From Xenorhabdus nematophila ATCC 19061 (lineage in GTDB: Bacteria > Pseudomonadota > Gammaproteobacteria > Enterobacterales > Enterobacteriaceae), in assembly GCF_000252955.1 (NCBI RefSeq), contig NC_014228.1, forward strand, positions 3,628,701-3,692,700: a stretch of 64,000 bases of DNA. The letters are read 5' to 3'. The translations under genes were made by a program, and so were the position numbers. Every line of letters begins with the position of its first letter. Position 1 is the stretch's first letter. This document shows positions 19,380 through 29,057 of this stretch, piece by piece. A model generated the notes under the pieces. It saw only the letters and a program-made list of their open reading frames with translations. It was not told the origin of the DNA and ran no database searches.

Positions 19380-20165
19380 ATGAGCACAAATAACACGATA
19401 AATTTAATGCGGGAGATGGCCATTTTTGCAAAAGTGGTTGAAACAGGTAGCTTCTCTGAAGCGGCGCGTCAGCTTGCAGCCACACCTTCCGCCATTAGCC
19501 GCTCTGTATCCAGATTGGAAAAAGAACTTGGAACCCGGCTGTTACAAAGAACAACACGTAAATTACGTTTAAGTGAGAGTGGACAAGAAGTTTACGAACA
19601 TTGTTTGAATATGGTAAATGCTGCCCAAGAAGTTATGGCTGCATCAGGGAATTTCAGCCATGAGCCGCGGGGAATGATACGAATCAGTGTACCCAAAGCT
19701 GTAGGACATTTTGTCGTGCATCCGCATATTCCAGCTTTCCTTGCACAGTATCCCCAAGTAAATGTGAATTTACGACTTGATGATCGGTATGTTGATTTGA
19801 TAGACGACCAGATTGATCTCGCCATACGAATTACCGATCAACCTCCCCCCGGCCTTATGGGACGACGTTTATCGAATATTTGGCATATGTTATGTGCAAC
19901 ACCTGAATATCTTGCAGAACACGGTACTCCACAGCATCCTCATGATCTGAAAACTCACAACTGTATTTACCTTGGAGAAGAACCGGGTGACTCGCGTTGG
20001 AAATTTAGCCAGGGTTGCAAAATTGCCACCGTCAATATTCATGGACGTTATGCCGCCAACCATACGGGAGTAAGGCTTGATGTCGTGCTGCAACATATCG
20101 GTATTGGCAGTTTACCGTACTACTGGAATTTAACGATCCAAATAATATTACACAATCAAATCTGA
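19380..20165 (+). CDS. LysR-family regulator, C-terminally shortened
   Basis: 261 aa against about 300 for the family. The N-terminal helix-turn-helix (residues 8-67) includes AIFAKVVETGSFSEAARQLA and SAISRSVSRLEKELGTRLLQ. The effector domain starts normally (GMIRISVPKAVGHFVVHPHI) and runs to VLQHIGIGSLPYYW. It then ends in a short unrelated tail (NLTIQIILHNQI), so the last 40 or so residues of the sensor domain are missing, probably by deletion. It is divergent from the broken AlaX-like gene with a 95-bp gap, the classical arrangement of a LysR gene and its target. With target and sensor both damaged, the pair is probably non-functional. Confidence 0.7.
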   Translation: MSTNNTINLMREMAIFAKVVETGSFSEAARQLAATPSAISRSVSRLEKELGTRLLQRTTRKLRLSESGQEVYEHCLNMVNAAQEVMAASGNFSHEPRGMIRISVPKAVGHFVVHPHIPAFLAQYPQVNVNLRLDDRYVDLIDDQIDLAIRITDQPPPGLMGRRLSNIWHMLCATPEYLAEHGTPQHPHDLKTHNCIYLGEEPGDSRWKFSQGCKIATVNIHGRYAANHTGVRLDVVLQHIGIGSLPYYWNLTIQIILHNQI

Positions 20166-20332
20166 TATTCCCTTTCCTCTTTCAAATTGAGTTAGAACGA
20201 CTTGAAATTCCTTGAGTATAGATCACCTTCTTTAAAGCACAGTTGTTTAGCTTTTTTTATAACTCCCTGCCAGATCCCTGTTTTTCTAATTGTCAGGCTA
20301 TAACTCTGGCGCAGCCATCACCTGACAGTTAA

Positions 20333-21211
<879 letters not shown>

Positions 21212-21648
21212 CACAAACAATAAATAAGCCATTGTTATTATAGTAATTTATTGTATAAAGTAATTAATACAGTGGCTTTTAAATTATTATCATGTTAAAT
21301 CTAGATTAATAACAGAGTTCATAGCAACACAGCCTCTTTTTGTTACTTTATTTTCTATAAGTAAGAAAAAAACCACCTTTTTTAAAGTTTTAAAGTTTTC
21401 TTTCAAATTAATCGATTACCTATACCTACTTTCCTTATTTTTTCCAGCCATATTGACTCAATATGAGACTGAATGCTGCAAAAAAGCCAATAAAAATACC
21501 ATTTTTTCTAGACAAGCCCCTCTCTCATCATTAGAATGCGCGCAATTTGCCAAAATTTTAACAAAAATCATGATTAATATTGATTTAAAGCACTAATCAT
21601 GAATTAATATGCAGTATACACGACTGATTATTCATTCTGGAGGGCGTT
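21212..21648 (+). promoter_or_regulatory. carAB control region
   Basis: 437 bp, AT-rich, without an ORF. In E. coli the corresponding region has a distal pyrimidine/purine-controlled promoter P1 and a proximal arginine-controlled promoter P2. The proximal part is clearly conserved here (see ARG boxes). The distal part (21380-21560) is AT-rich and plausible for P1 and IHF binding, but no individual site could be assigned. Immediately after dapB no strong terminator was found. Confidence 0.6.
21598..21636. promoter_or_regulatory. Tandem ARG boxes (ArgR operator) of carAB
   Basis: catgaattaatatgcagt (21598-21615) fits the ArgR consensus wnTGAATwwwwATTCAnw at most positions. A second, weaker match (core 21621-21634, cgactgattattca) lies exactly 21 bp downstream, the 18+3 spacing of E. 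coli ARG box pairs. They overlap the expected P2 promoter 13-50 bp before carA, so repression by arginine-bound ArgR is inferred. Confidence 0.7.
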
Positions 21649-22809
21649 TTGATTAAGTCAGCTATATTGGTTCTGGAAGATGGAACCCAATTTCACGGTC
21701 GCGCCATTGGTGCAGAAGGTGTGGCTGTTGGAGAAGTGGTCTTCAATACCTCAATGACCGGATATCAAGAAATACTTACCGACCCTTCCTATTCCCGCCA
21801 AATTGTTACTCTTACTTATCCCCATATTGGTAATGTCGGCATCAATGCCGCTGATGAAGAATCTCCCTCCGTTCAAGCCCAAGGTCTGGTCATCCGTGAT
21901 TTGCCTTTGGTGACCAGTAACTTCCGCAGTGAAGAAAATCTGTCTGATTACCTGAAACGTCACAACATCGTCGCCATCGCTGATATTGATACACGCAAGC
22001 TGACCCGCCTGTTAAGAGAAAAAGGCGCACAGAATGGCTGTATCATCGCGAGTAATGAGGCAGATGCCCAAGTTGCACTGGAAAAAGCAAAATCGTTTCC
22101 GGGTCTGAAAGGGATGGATCTTGCGAAAGAAGTCACAACAGCGCAGTCCTACCCGTGGGTGCAGGGAAGCTGGACATTGGCGGATGAACTGCCGGAAACG
22201 AGCAAAGAGCAAGAACTGCCTTACCATATTGTGGCCTATGATTTTGGTGTTAAACGTAACATCCTGAGAATGCTGGTCGATCGCGGCTGCCGAGTGACCG
22301 TTGTCCCTGCCAAAACTTCCGCAGATGAAGTGCTGAAAATGGCACCGGACGGCATTTTCCTGTCCAACGGGCCGGGTGATCCAGAACCCTGTGACTATGC
22401 TATTGAAGCAATCAAAACCTTCCTGAACACCGAAATTCCTGTATTTGGTATCTGTCTGGGCCACCAATTGCTGGCACTGGCCAGTGGTGCCAAGACCGTG
22501 AAAATGAAATTCGGTCATCATGGTGCTAATCATCCGGTTAAAGATTTAGATCGTAATGTTGTGATGATCACCGCACAGAACCACGGTTTTGCGGTTGAAG
22601 AAAGCTCACTGCCAGGCAACCTGCGTGTAACACATAAGTCACTGTTTGATGGCACATTGCAGGGTATTCATCGCACAGACAAACCCGCGTTCAGTTTTCA
22701 GGGCCATCCTGAAGCCAGCCCTGGCCCACATGAAACAGCGTCATTGTTCGATCATTTTATCGAGTTAATCGAACAATATCGTCAGACCAATGCTCAGCAC
22801 ACTAAATAA
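21649..22809 (+). CDS. carA: Carbamoyl-phosphate synthase small (glutaminase) subunit
   Basis: 386 aa starting from a TTG (21649-21651; [20 protein letters not shown]) after the ribosome-binding site ctggaggg; E. coli carA also starts with TTG. The class I glutamine amidotransferase triad is visible: Cys in [16 protein letters not shown] and His/Glu in [27 protein letters not shown] forms the oxyanion region. It supplies ammonia through a tunnel to CarB for carbamoyl phosphate, shared by arginine and pyrimidine synthesis. It is followed 17 bp later by carB. Confidence 0.98.
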   Translation: MIKSAILVLEDGTQFHGRAIGAEGVAVGEVVFNTSMTGYQEILTDPSYSRQIVTLTYPHIGNVGINAADEESPSVQAQGLVIRDLPLVTSNFRSEENLSDYLKRHNIVAIADIDTRKLTRLLREKGAQNGCIIASNEADAQVALEKAKSFPGLKGMDLAKEVTTAQSYPWVQGSWTLADELPETSKEQELPYHIVAYDFGVKRNILRMLVDRGCRVTVVPAKTSADEVLKMAPDGIFLSNGPGDPEPCDYAIEAIKTFLNTEIPVFGICLGHQLLALASGAKTVKMKFGHHGANHPVKDLDRNVVMITAQNHGFAVEESSLPGNLRVTHKSLFDGTLQGIHRTDKPAFSFQGHPEASPGPHETASLFDHFIELIEQYRQTNAQHTK

Positions 22810-22826
22810 TCAGGAGAAGAAGAAAA

Positions 22827-25800
22827 ATGGCAAAACGTACTGATATTAAAAGTATCCTGATCTTAGGTGCCGGCCCAATTGTTATCGGTCAGGCTTGTGA
22901 ATTTGACTACTCTGGCGCACAGGCTTGTAAAGCGCTGCGGGAAGAAGGTTATCGCGTCATTCTGGTGAACTCGAACCCGGCAACTATCATGACCGACCCT
23001 GAAATGGCGGACGCAACTTATATCGAGCCGATTCACTGGGAAGTGGTGCGCAAAATCATTGAAAAAGAGCGTCCGGATGCCGTTCTGCCAACCATGGGCG
23101 GACAAACTGCCCTGAACTGCGCACTGGAGCTGGAACGTCAGGGTGTACTGGATGAATTCGGCGTGACCATGATTGGTGCAACTGCTGATGCGATTGATAA
23201 AGCCGAAGATCGCCAGCGTTTTGATAAAGCCATGAAAAAAATTGGTCTGGATACTGCCCGTTCAGGTATTGCACATACTATGGAAGAAGCATTGGCAGTT
23301 GCCGAAGATGTCGGCTTCCCTTGTATCATCCGCCCTTCTTTCACCATGGGTGGAACCGGCGGGGGTATTGCTTACAACCGTGAAGAATTTGAAGAAATCT
23401 GCGAGCGCGGTTTAGATCTTTCCCCAACTAATGAACTGCTGATCGATGAATCTCTGATTGGCTGGAAAGAGTACGAAATGGAAGTGGTGCGGGATAAAAA
23501 CGATAACTGCATTATCGTCTGCTCCATTGAAAACTTCGATCCAATGGGTATTCATACCGGTGACTCCATCACTGTCGCGCCGGCACAAACGCTGACCGAT
23601 AAAGAATATCAAATCATGCGGAACGCTTCGATGGCGGTATTGCGTGAGATCGGCGTAGAAACTGGCGGTTCAAATGTTCAGTTTGCGGTAAACCCGAAAA
23701 ATGGCCGCCTGATTGTCATTGAGATGAACCCACGCGTATCTCGTTCATCTGCGCTGGCATCCAAGGCAACAGGTTTCCCAATCGCAAAAATTGCGGCAAA
23801 ACTGGCTGTCGGCTACACCCTTGATGAATTAATGAATGACATCACAGGCGGACGCACTCCGGCTTCTTTTGAACCCTCCATCGACTATGTTGTGACGAAA
23901 ATTCCTCGCTTCAACTTCGAGAAATTTGCGGGCAGCAATGACCGTCTGACAACGCAGATGAAATCTGTTGGTGAAGTGATGGCGATTGGTCGTACGTTCC
24001 AGGAGTCCCTGCAAAAAGCACTGCGTGGTCTGGAAGTTGGTGCAACCGGATTTGATCCTAAAGTCAATTTGGACGATCCACAATCTCTGACCAAAATCCG
24101 CAGCGAACTGAAAAGTGCAGGTGCTGAGCGTATTTGGTATGTGGCTGATGCTTTCCGTGCAGGCCTGTCTGTGGACGGTATCTTTAACCTCACCAACATC
24201 GATCGCTGGTTCCTGGTACAAATCGAAGAATTGGTTCGTCTGGAAGAACAAGTTGCAGAGCAAGGTGTAAATGGCCTGACCTTTGATTTTCTCCGTCACC
24301 TCAAGCGTAAAGGTTTTGCCGATGCACATTTGGCAAAACTGGCAGGAATTTCGGGTAAAGAAGTTCGCAAACTGCGCCATGATTACCAGTTGTATCCTGT
24401 TTATAAGCGCGTTGATACCTGTGCGGCCGAGTTTTCTACTGACACTGCTTATATGTACTCTACCTATGAGGAAGAGTGTGAAGCGAATCCGAACAATGAC
24501 AAGCCGAAAATCATGGTATTGGGTGGTGGCCCGAACCGTATCGGTCAAGGTATTGAGTTCGATTACTGCTGTGTACATGCGTCACTGGCCCTGCGTGAAG
24601 ATGGTTATGAAACCATCATGGTAAACTGTAACCCGGAAACCGTTTCAACTGATTACGACACTTCCGACCGCCTCTACTTTGAGCCTGTTACGCTGGAAGA
24701 CGTACTGGAAATTGTACGTGTTGAGAAGCCAACCGGCGTTATCGTCCAGTATGGCGGCCAGACGCCGTTGAAACTGGCACGGGAACTGGAAGCGGCGGGT
24801 GTACCTATTATCGGTACCAGCCCTGATGCGATTGACCGTGCAGAAGACCGCGAACGTTTCCAACAAGCGGTTAATCGTCTTGGTCTGAAACAACCTGCAA
24901 ACGTCACAGTGACAACTATCGAACAAGCAGTTGAAAAAGGAAAAGCGATTGGTTATCCGCTGGTAGTTCGCCCGTCTTATGTGCTGGGTGGACGCGCAAT
25001 GGAAATCGTATATGACGAAACTGACCTGCGCCGTTACTTCCAGACTGCGGTGAGTGTATCCAACGATGCGCCAGTCCTGCTGGATCGCTTCCTTGATGAT
25101 GCCATTGAAGTCGATGTCGATGCTATCTGTGACGGCGAGCGCGTTCTGATTGGCGGTATCATGGAGCATATCGAACAAGCCGGTGTTCACTCCGGTGACT
25201 CCGCCTGCTCTTTGCCGGCTTATACCTTGAGCCAGGAAATTCAGGATGTTATGCGCCAGCAAGTTGAAAAACTGGCCTTCGAGCTGCGTGTCCGTGGTCT
25301 GATGAACGTCCAGTTTGCGGTGAAAAATAACGAAGTTTACCTGATTGAAGTGAATCCTCGTGCGGCGCGTACCGTGCCATTTGTTTCCAAAGCAACCGGC
25401 CGGCCGCTGGCAAAAGTGGCAGCACGTGTGATGGCAGGTCAGTCACTGCTCAAACAAGGTGCAATTGAAGAAATCATTCCACCTTATTACTCCGTGAAAG
25501 AAGTCGTGCTGCCGTTCAATAAATTCCCCGGGGTTGACCCTATTCTGGGGCCAGAAATGCGCTCGACAGGTGAAGTCATGGGCGTTGGTCGTACCTTTGC
25601 GGAAGCATTCTCAAAAGCCATGCTGGGCAGTAACTCCACCATGAGCAAACAAGGTCGCGCACTGCTGTCTGTTCGCGAGGAAGATAAAGAACGTATTGTC
25701 GATTTGGCCGCTAAATTGCTTAAGCATGACTTTGAGTTGGATGCGACTCACGGTACAGCGGTTGTCTTGGGTGAAGCGGGAATCAATCCACGTTTGGTGA

Positions 25801-26051
25801 ATAAAGTTCACGAAGGGCGTCCGCATATTCAAGACAGAATTAAAAACGGTGAATATGACTATATCGTTAATACCACTGCTGGTCGTCAGGCGATTGAAGA
25901 TTCAAAACTGCTGCGTCGCAGCGCACTGCAATATAAAGTGCATTACGACACCACCCTGAATGGCGGCTTTGCCACCACAATGGCACTCAGTGCAGATCCA
26001 ACCGAACAGGTTATCTCTGTACAAGAAATGCATGCGAAAATCGTCAAATAA
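22827..26051 (+). CDS. carB: Carbamoyl-phosphate synthase large subunit
   Basis: 1074 aa, the normal size. It has two homologous ATP-grasp halves: residues about 1-400 (carboxyphosphate synthesis; [32 protein letters not shown]) and about 553-935 (carbamate phosphorylation; [31 protein letters not shown]). A C-terminal MGS-like allosteric domain binds UMP/IMP and ornithine ([20 protein letters not shown]). It works as the CarA-CarB heterodimer and its tetramers. The ribosome-binding site caggagaagaag precedes ATG 22827. An intrinsic terminator follows. Confidence 0.98.
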   Translation: MAKRTDIKSILILGAGPIVIGQACEFDYSGAQACKALREEGYRVILVNSNPATIMTDPEMADATYIEPIHWEVVRKIIEKERPDAVLPTMGGQTALNCALELERQGVLDEFGVTMIGATADAIDKAEDRQRFDKAMKKIGLDTARSGIAHTMEEALAVAEDVGFPCIIRPSFTMGGTGGGIAYNREEFEEICERGLDLSPTNELLIDESLIGWKEYEMEVVRDKNDNCIIVCSIENFDPMGIHTGDSITVAPAQTLTDKEYQIMRNASMAVLREIGVETGGSNVQFAVNPKNGRLIVIEMNPRVSRSSALASKATGFPIAKIAAKLAVGYTLDELMNDITGGRTPASFEPSIDYVVTKIPRFNFEKFAGSNDRLTTQMKSVGEVMAIGRTFQESLQKALRGLEVGATGFDPKVNLDDPQSLTKIRSELKSAGAERIWYVADAFRAGLSVDGIFNLTNIDRWFLVQIEELVRLEEQVAEQGVNGLTFDFLRHLKRKGFADAHLAKLAGISGKEVRKLRHDYQLYPVYKRVDTCAAEFSTDTAYMYSTYEEECEANPNNDKPKIMVLGGGPNRIGQGIEFDYCCVHASLALREDGYETIMVNCNPETVSTDYDTSDRLYFEPVTLEDVLEIVRVEKPTGVIVQYGGQTPLKLARELEAAGVPIIGTSPDAIDRAEDRERFQQAVNRLGLKQPANVTVTTIEQAVEKGKAIGYPLVVRPSYVLGGRAMEIVYDETDLRRYFQTAVSVSNDAPVLLDRFLDDAIEVDVDAICDGERVLIGGIMEHIEQAGVHSGDSACSLPAYTLSQEIQDVMRQQVEKLAFELRVRGLMNVQFAVKNNEVYLIEVNPRAARTVPFVSKATGRPLAKVAARVMAGQSLLKQGAIEEIIPPYYSVKEVVLPFNKFPGVDPILGPEMRSTGEVMGVGRTFAEAFSKAMLGSNSTMSKQGRALLSVREEDKERIVDLAAKLLKHDFELDATHGTAVVLGEAGINPRLVNKVHEGRPHIQDRIKNGEYDYIVNTTAGRQAIEDSKLLRRSALQYKVHYDTTLNGGFATTMALSADPTEQVISVQEMHAKIVK

Positions 26052-26095
26052 GTGATTAAGAGAAGAGCGAGTCAATTCTGACATTCTCTTCCTGA

Positions 26096-26145
26096 AAAAT
26101 GGCTTCCTCAAAGTGGGTCATCCAACAAGTAAGGAAGCCATTTTA
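26096..26145 (+). terminator. Terminator of carAB
   Basis: aaaatggcttcct (26096-26108) pairs perfectly with aggaagccatttt (26132-26144) over a 23-nt loop, with a T-rich tail (ttttatttta). It lies 44 bp after the carB stop. Confidence 0.8.
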
Positions 26146-26152
26146 TTTTATT

Positions 26153-26209
26153 CCTCTCGTCTTTCAAGTTGCGGCTTTGTTGGCTGCATTTTGAAATCCA
26201 TTGGATATA
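26153..26209. repeat. Miniature ERIC-like hairpin repeat
   Basis: cgtctttcaagttgcggc ... gctgcattttgaaatccatt ... ggatata. It has the same end-joined structure as the copy at 5577-5637. It lies between the carB terminator and the fimbrial operon. Confidence 0.65.
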
Positions 26210-26284
26210 TATTCCTGAAAGGGAATGGTTTGGCACTCAAATATAATTAAACGCTTTCTGTTTTATATCAATATTAACTCAATT

Positions 26285-26560
26285 TCATAAACCCAATATT
26301 GTTTCCGCTACACAGGCATATTGATTATTCATTTGAACCTTAGGCGGAGTAAAACAATCCTCCAAAAACCAGTCTGCCGGCGTGTTTAACGCGATAGAAA
26401 TAGCCACTAAATGTTCCAGACTGATTTTATTGGTTCCTCGCTCATAGCGTGACAATTGCTGGTGACTCACTCCAATTTTGTCTGCCAGCTCTGCTGCTGT
26501 CACTCCAGTTTCTTTTCTTTTTATTTGGATTCTTTTTCCTACCAGCATACTGACGTGCAT
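26285..26560 (-). CDS. XRE-family regulator at the end of the fimbrial operon (MrpJ-like)
   Basis: 91 aa. One Cro/C1-type helix-turn-helix occupies residues 8-62: GKRIQIKRKETGVTAAELA then DKIGVSHQQLSRYERGTNK. It is the last gene of the fimbrial operon, 17 bp after the tip-adhesin gene, exactly where Proteus mirabilis keeps mrpJ. MrpJ is a small XRE protein that represses flagella when MR/P fimbriae are made. By analogy this gene would couple attachment to loss of motility, but this is inference from position and fold. The protein is somewhat shorter than MrpJ (about 107 aa). Confidence 0.8.
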   Translation of the reverse strand: MHVSMLVGKRIQIKRKETGVTAAELADKIGVSHQQLSRYERGTNKISLEHLVAISIALNTPADWFLEDCFTPPKVQMNNQYACVAETILGL

Positions 26561-26577
26561 AATGTTTTACTCTTGAT

Positions 26578-27411
26578 TTAGTTATAACTTAATAAAACGA
26601 TTGCGGTTCCTTCATAATTACCCGCTTTAGGTTGTGACAGCGCATGTAACTGTGATGTCAGCGTAAAACGCTTGGGAGTAAAACCTTTTTCTACAAAAAT
26701 ACGTTTTCCATCTATTCCTTTTTTATCTTCAATCTTCAATGTGGAATAAAGTTGCTGTCTGGAGTCCAAATATATTTTTTCTTGTCGGTCTTTTGACATA
26801 CCCAATATTGTTATCTCTCCCGCAAGCTTACATCTCACATATCCAGGAACCTGACGGGTAGCATTATTGACTTCTGAAGCTGTTAGCTCCCCGTACGAAA
26901 TTTCAGCAGGGACATCAATGGAGCAGGACTGCCTCGGTGGGGGTAATTTGCCACAAGTTGAACCGCGATACTGTTGCGCATTACCGAACCCAGGAGAGGT
27001 ATATGGGGCATAAAACAATCCTACACACTTAGATGTATTTGGCATAATAGGAAATCTGGCCTTAAAAGGTAAAGAAAACTTCCGCTTATAAGCTCTCATT
27101 ACATCGGCAGTTGTCGGATATAATTGTGCGTTCGTCAAACACGAATCAGTATCGTTACAAGCCCCTTGCATACCCGGAGGACCATCCTGATACTGAACAT
27201 CAGGGCCGACATAACATTTATTCCAACCATAACAGGGATTCAGGATCCCTTCTTCCTCTGTCCAGGCGATAATTTCCATGGTCGTGTAAGTTTGATTGCC
27301 TTCTATATCGATACTAATTGGCATAACATAAGCACCAGCATAAACATAGGGTGCGCTGAATAAAAACAACAGGGCCGCTAGTTTCAACAACGATTTCTTT
27401 ATATAGTACAT
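26578..27411 (-). CDS. Fimbrial tip adhesin (MrpH/MrxH-like)
   Basis: 277 aa with a signal peptide ending YVYAGAYVMP. The N-terminal half (about 25-165) is Cys-rich (NPCYGWNKCYVG, GACNDTDSCL, SKCVGLFY, GSTCGK), fitting a disulfide-rich receptor-binding domain. The C-terminal half (about 170-277) is a pilin-like domain starting RQSCSIDVPAEISYGELTAS and ending in the strand NYEGTAIVLLSYN used for donor-strand exchange. The two-domain layout, operon position and length match the MR/P tip adhesin MrpH. The receptor is unknown. It is followed closely by the XRE gene. Confidence 0.8.
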   Translation of the reverse strand: MYYIKKSLLKLAALLFLFSAPYVYAGAYVMPISIDIEGNQTYTTMEIIAWTEEEGILNPCYGWNKCYVGPDVQYQDGPPGMQGACNDTDSCLTNAQLYPTTADVMRAYKRKFSLPFKARFPIMPNTSKCVGLFYAPYTSPGFGNAQQYRGSTCGKLPPPRQSCSIDVPAEISYGELTASEVNNATRQVPGYVRCKLAGEITILGMSKDRQEKIYLDSRQQLYSTLKIEDKKGIDGKRIFVEKGFTPKRFTLTSQLHALSQPKAGNYEGTAIVLLSYN

Positions 27412-27476
27412 AGCTTATTTTCCAAATCGTATTTGATTCTGACTAAATATCGTGGATGAAAAACCAATCAGCATGA

Positions 27477-28049
27477 CTAATCGTAATTAACTTCAAAAGT
27501 CGCGATGGCAGTAAATTGACCAACTCCAATCTTTTTTCCTTTAAGCGCACCAGGTTCAGCTTGTACATATGCCCGGAATGGGATCACATTATCCCTACTG
27601 GCTAATAGCGGGAATTCACTGGTTTTATTAAACGGTATCGGTGTACCATCGGTCTTTTCCATTCCAATTGCTACACCAACAGTACGCGCAGTCGATTTCA
27701 CTGCTAACAATCCCGGCAATTCTTTACTGGTTTCTCCTGAAAACTTGATTTTCAGACTTTTGGTGACACGAGGATCGCATTTTTCCAGGCGGAGATTAAA
27801 ATTCCGGCTTTCTGTGCGATGATGCTGATATAGATCTTTGTTAGAAATATTGCCAAAATCCACTTCTATATTTTTATCTTCTGTTTTAATCGAACAAGCC
27901 GGAGCAAGTACAGTGAGCTTAATCCTGACATCTCGCAGTAAAATATCTTTTGCATTTATATTTGCATGTGCAATTTGCTGACTACCGATGCCAAAAAGAA
28001 ACAACGCTGGCAATACATATTTGGATAATTTGATGCTTAATAGATTCAT
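27477..28049 (-). CDS. Minor fimbrial subunit (MrpG/MrxG-like)
   Basis: 190 aa. The signal peptide ends AHA, and the mature pilin starts NINAKDILLRDVRIKLTVLA. It has the two pilin cysteines (PACSIK and LEKCDPRV) and the C-terminal strand GQFTAIATFEVNYD with penultimate Tyr typical of subunits recognised by a PapD-type chaperone. It likely sits near the tip or links shaft and adhesin. It lies between chaperone and adhesin genes in a same-strand operon, with a 125-bp gap after the chaperone gene. Confidence 0.82.
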   Translation of the reverse strand: MNLLSIKLSKYVLPALFLFGIGSQQIAHANINAKDILLRDVRIKLTVLAPACSIKTEDKNIEVDFGNISNKDLYQHHRTESRNFNLRLEKCDPRVTKSLKIKFSGETSKELPGLLAVKSTARTVGVAIGMEKTDGTPIPFNKTSEFPLLASRDNVIPFRAYVQAEPGALKGKKIGVGQFTAIATFEVNYD

Positions 28050-28174
28050 TATTATTTACCCTGTACTTATCCAACTATTTATCGGAAGAAACTCATCACG
28101 TTCTGGTTAATTCTGTATTAATGTCCCATTAACATCATAACGAACAAGACATTATTGACATGACCCAATGCGTT

Positions 28175-28927
28175 TTATTCGGTCACGGTTTTTGCCACCG
28201 TACAGGTATTGCCACTACAGCTAAATATTAACTGCGGATGACCACCATAATCATTGACATAAGTCAGTACTGGCGTATTTCCCAATGAATTTACGGTGCC
28301 GCCTGGCTTTTCGCTACTTTTAGGTGCCAACATCAACGGCTGAAAACCTTCTACACTTTGCCCCTCCAACTTATTCGATGCTTCTGAGAGAGTGATGTAA
28401 TAAGGTGTTGGATTATTCACCAGATAGTGGTTCCCTTCTCGGGTCAGTGTGAGCTTTTCCTGCCACGGGTTATCAAGATCGACACGGCGCGCGATAACAG
28501 CTTCAGGACGGTAGAACAATTTAATGCGGGTTTGTAAAGCAAGTTGCAATACATTGGGTTTTTCACTGCGTGGTGGAATTTCACGCACGTTGAAATAGAA
28601 CAAACTTTCTCGGTCTTGTGGTAACTGAGCGATGGCCGGCAGGGTCTGAATCTTAATCTGACTCTTTGATCCGGCTTCGACACGCTGTACAGGCGGAACG
28701 ACAACAAGCGGGCTATTGATCTTATTGCCTTTTTCATCCTCAATCCACGATTGTGCCAAGTAAGGCAGATCCTGATGTTGATTTTCAATGTTAAGGCTGA
28801 CAGATTTCACATCACCATTAAAAATGACTCGAGTACGATCCAACGTTATTGCGGCCATTGCCTGATGAACTGACATCAAACCAGTTAATGCTATGGCAGT
28901 TGTCATTAAGAATTTTTTCAGTTTCAT
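28175..28927 (-). CDS. Periplasmic fimbrial chaperone (PapD family; MrpD/MrxD-like)
   Basis: 250 aa with a signal peptide ending AMAAITLDRTRVIFNGDVK. It has two immunoglobulin-like domains. The first shows YLAQSWIEDEKGNK and VVPPVQRVEAGSKSQIKI, with the arginine of the subunit-binding cleft, and ESLFYFNVREIPPRSEKPNV, the family signature. The second shows LFYRPEAV and ends VNDYGGHPQLIFSCSGNTC, with a Cys pair as in long (FGS) or MR/P-type chaperones. It holds pilins by donor-strand complementation and delivers them to the usher. It lies 130 bp downstream of the usher gene. Confidence 0.92.
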   Translation of the reverse strand: MKLKKFLMTTAIALTGLMSVHQAMAAITLDRTRVIFNGDVKSVSLNIENQHQDLPYLAQSWIEDEKGNKINSPLVVVPPVQRVEAGSKSQIKIQTLPAIAQLPQDRESLFYFNVREIPPRSEKPNVLQLALQTRIKLFYRPEAVIARRVDLDNPWQEKLTLTREGNHYLVNNPTPYYITLSEASNKLEGQSVEGFQPLMLAPKSSEKPGGTVNSLGNTPVLTYVNDYGGHPQLIFSCSGNTCTVAKTVTE

Positions 28928-29057
28928 AGTGTCATTTGCTCATACTCAAAAGAAGCTCAGAATTATATTGCGTGCTCGCCAATGGCTGCACTTCCCCGCA
29001 AAAAAGGCAATATAATACGCTATTTAAAACATATTTTATGGGCTATTTTGTTACATT

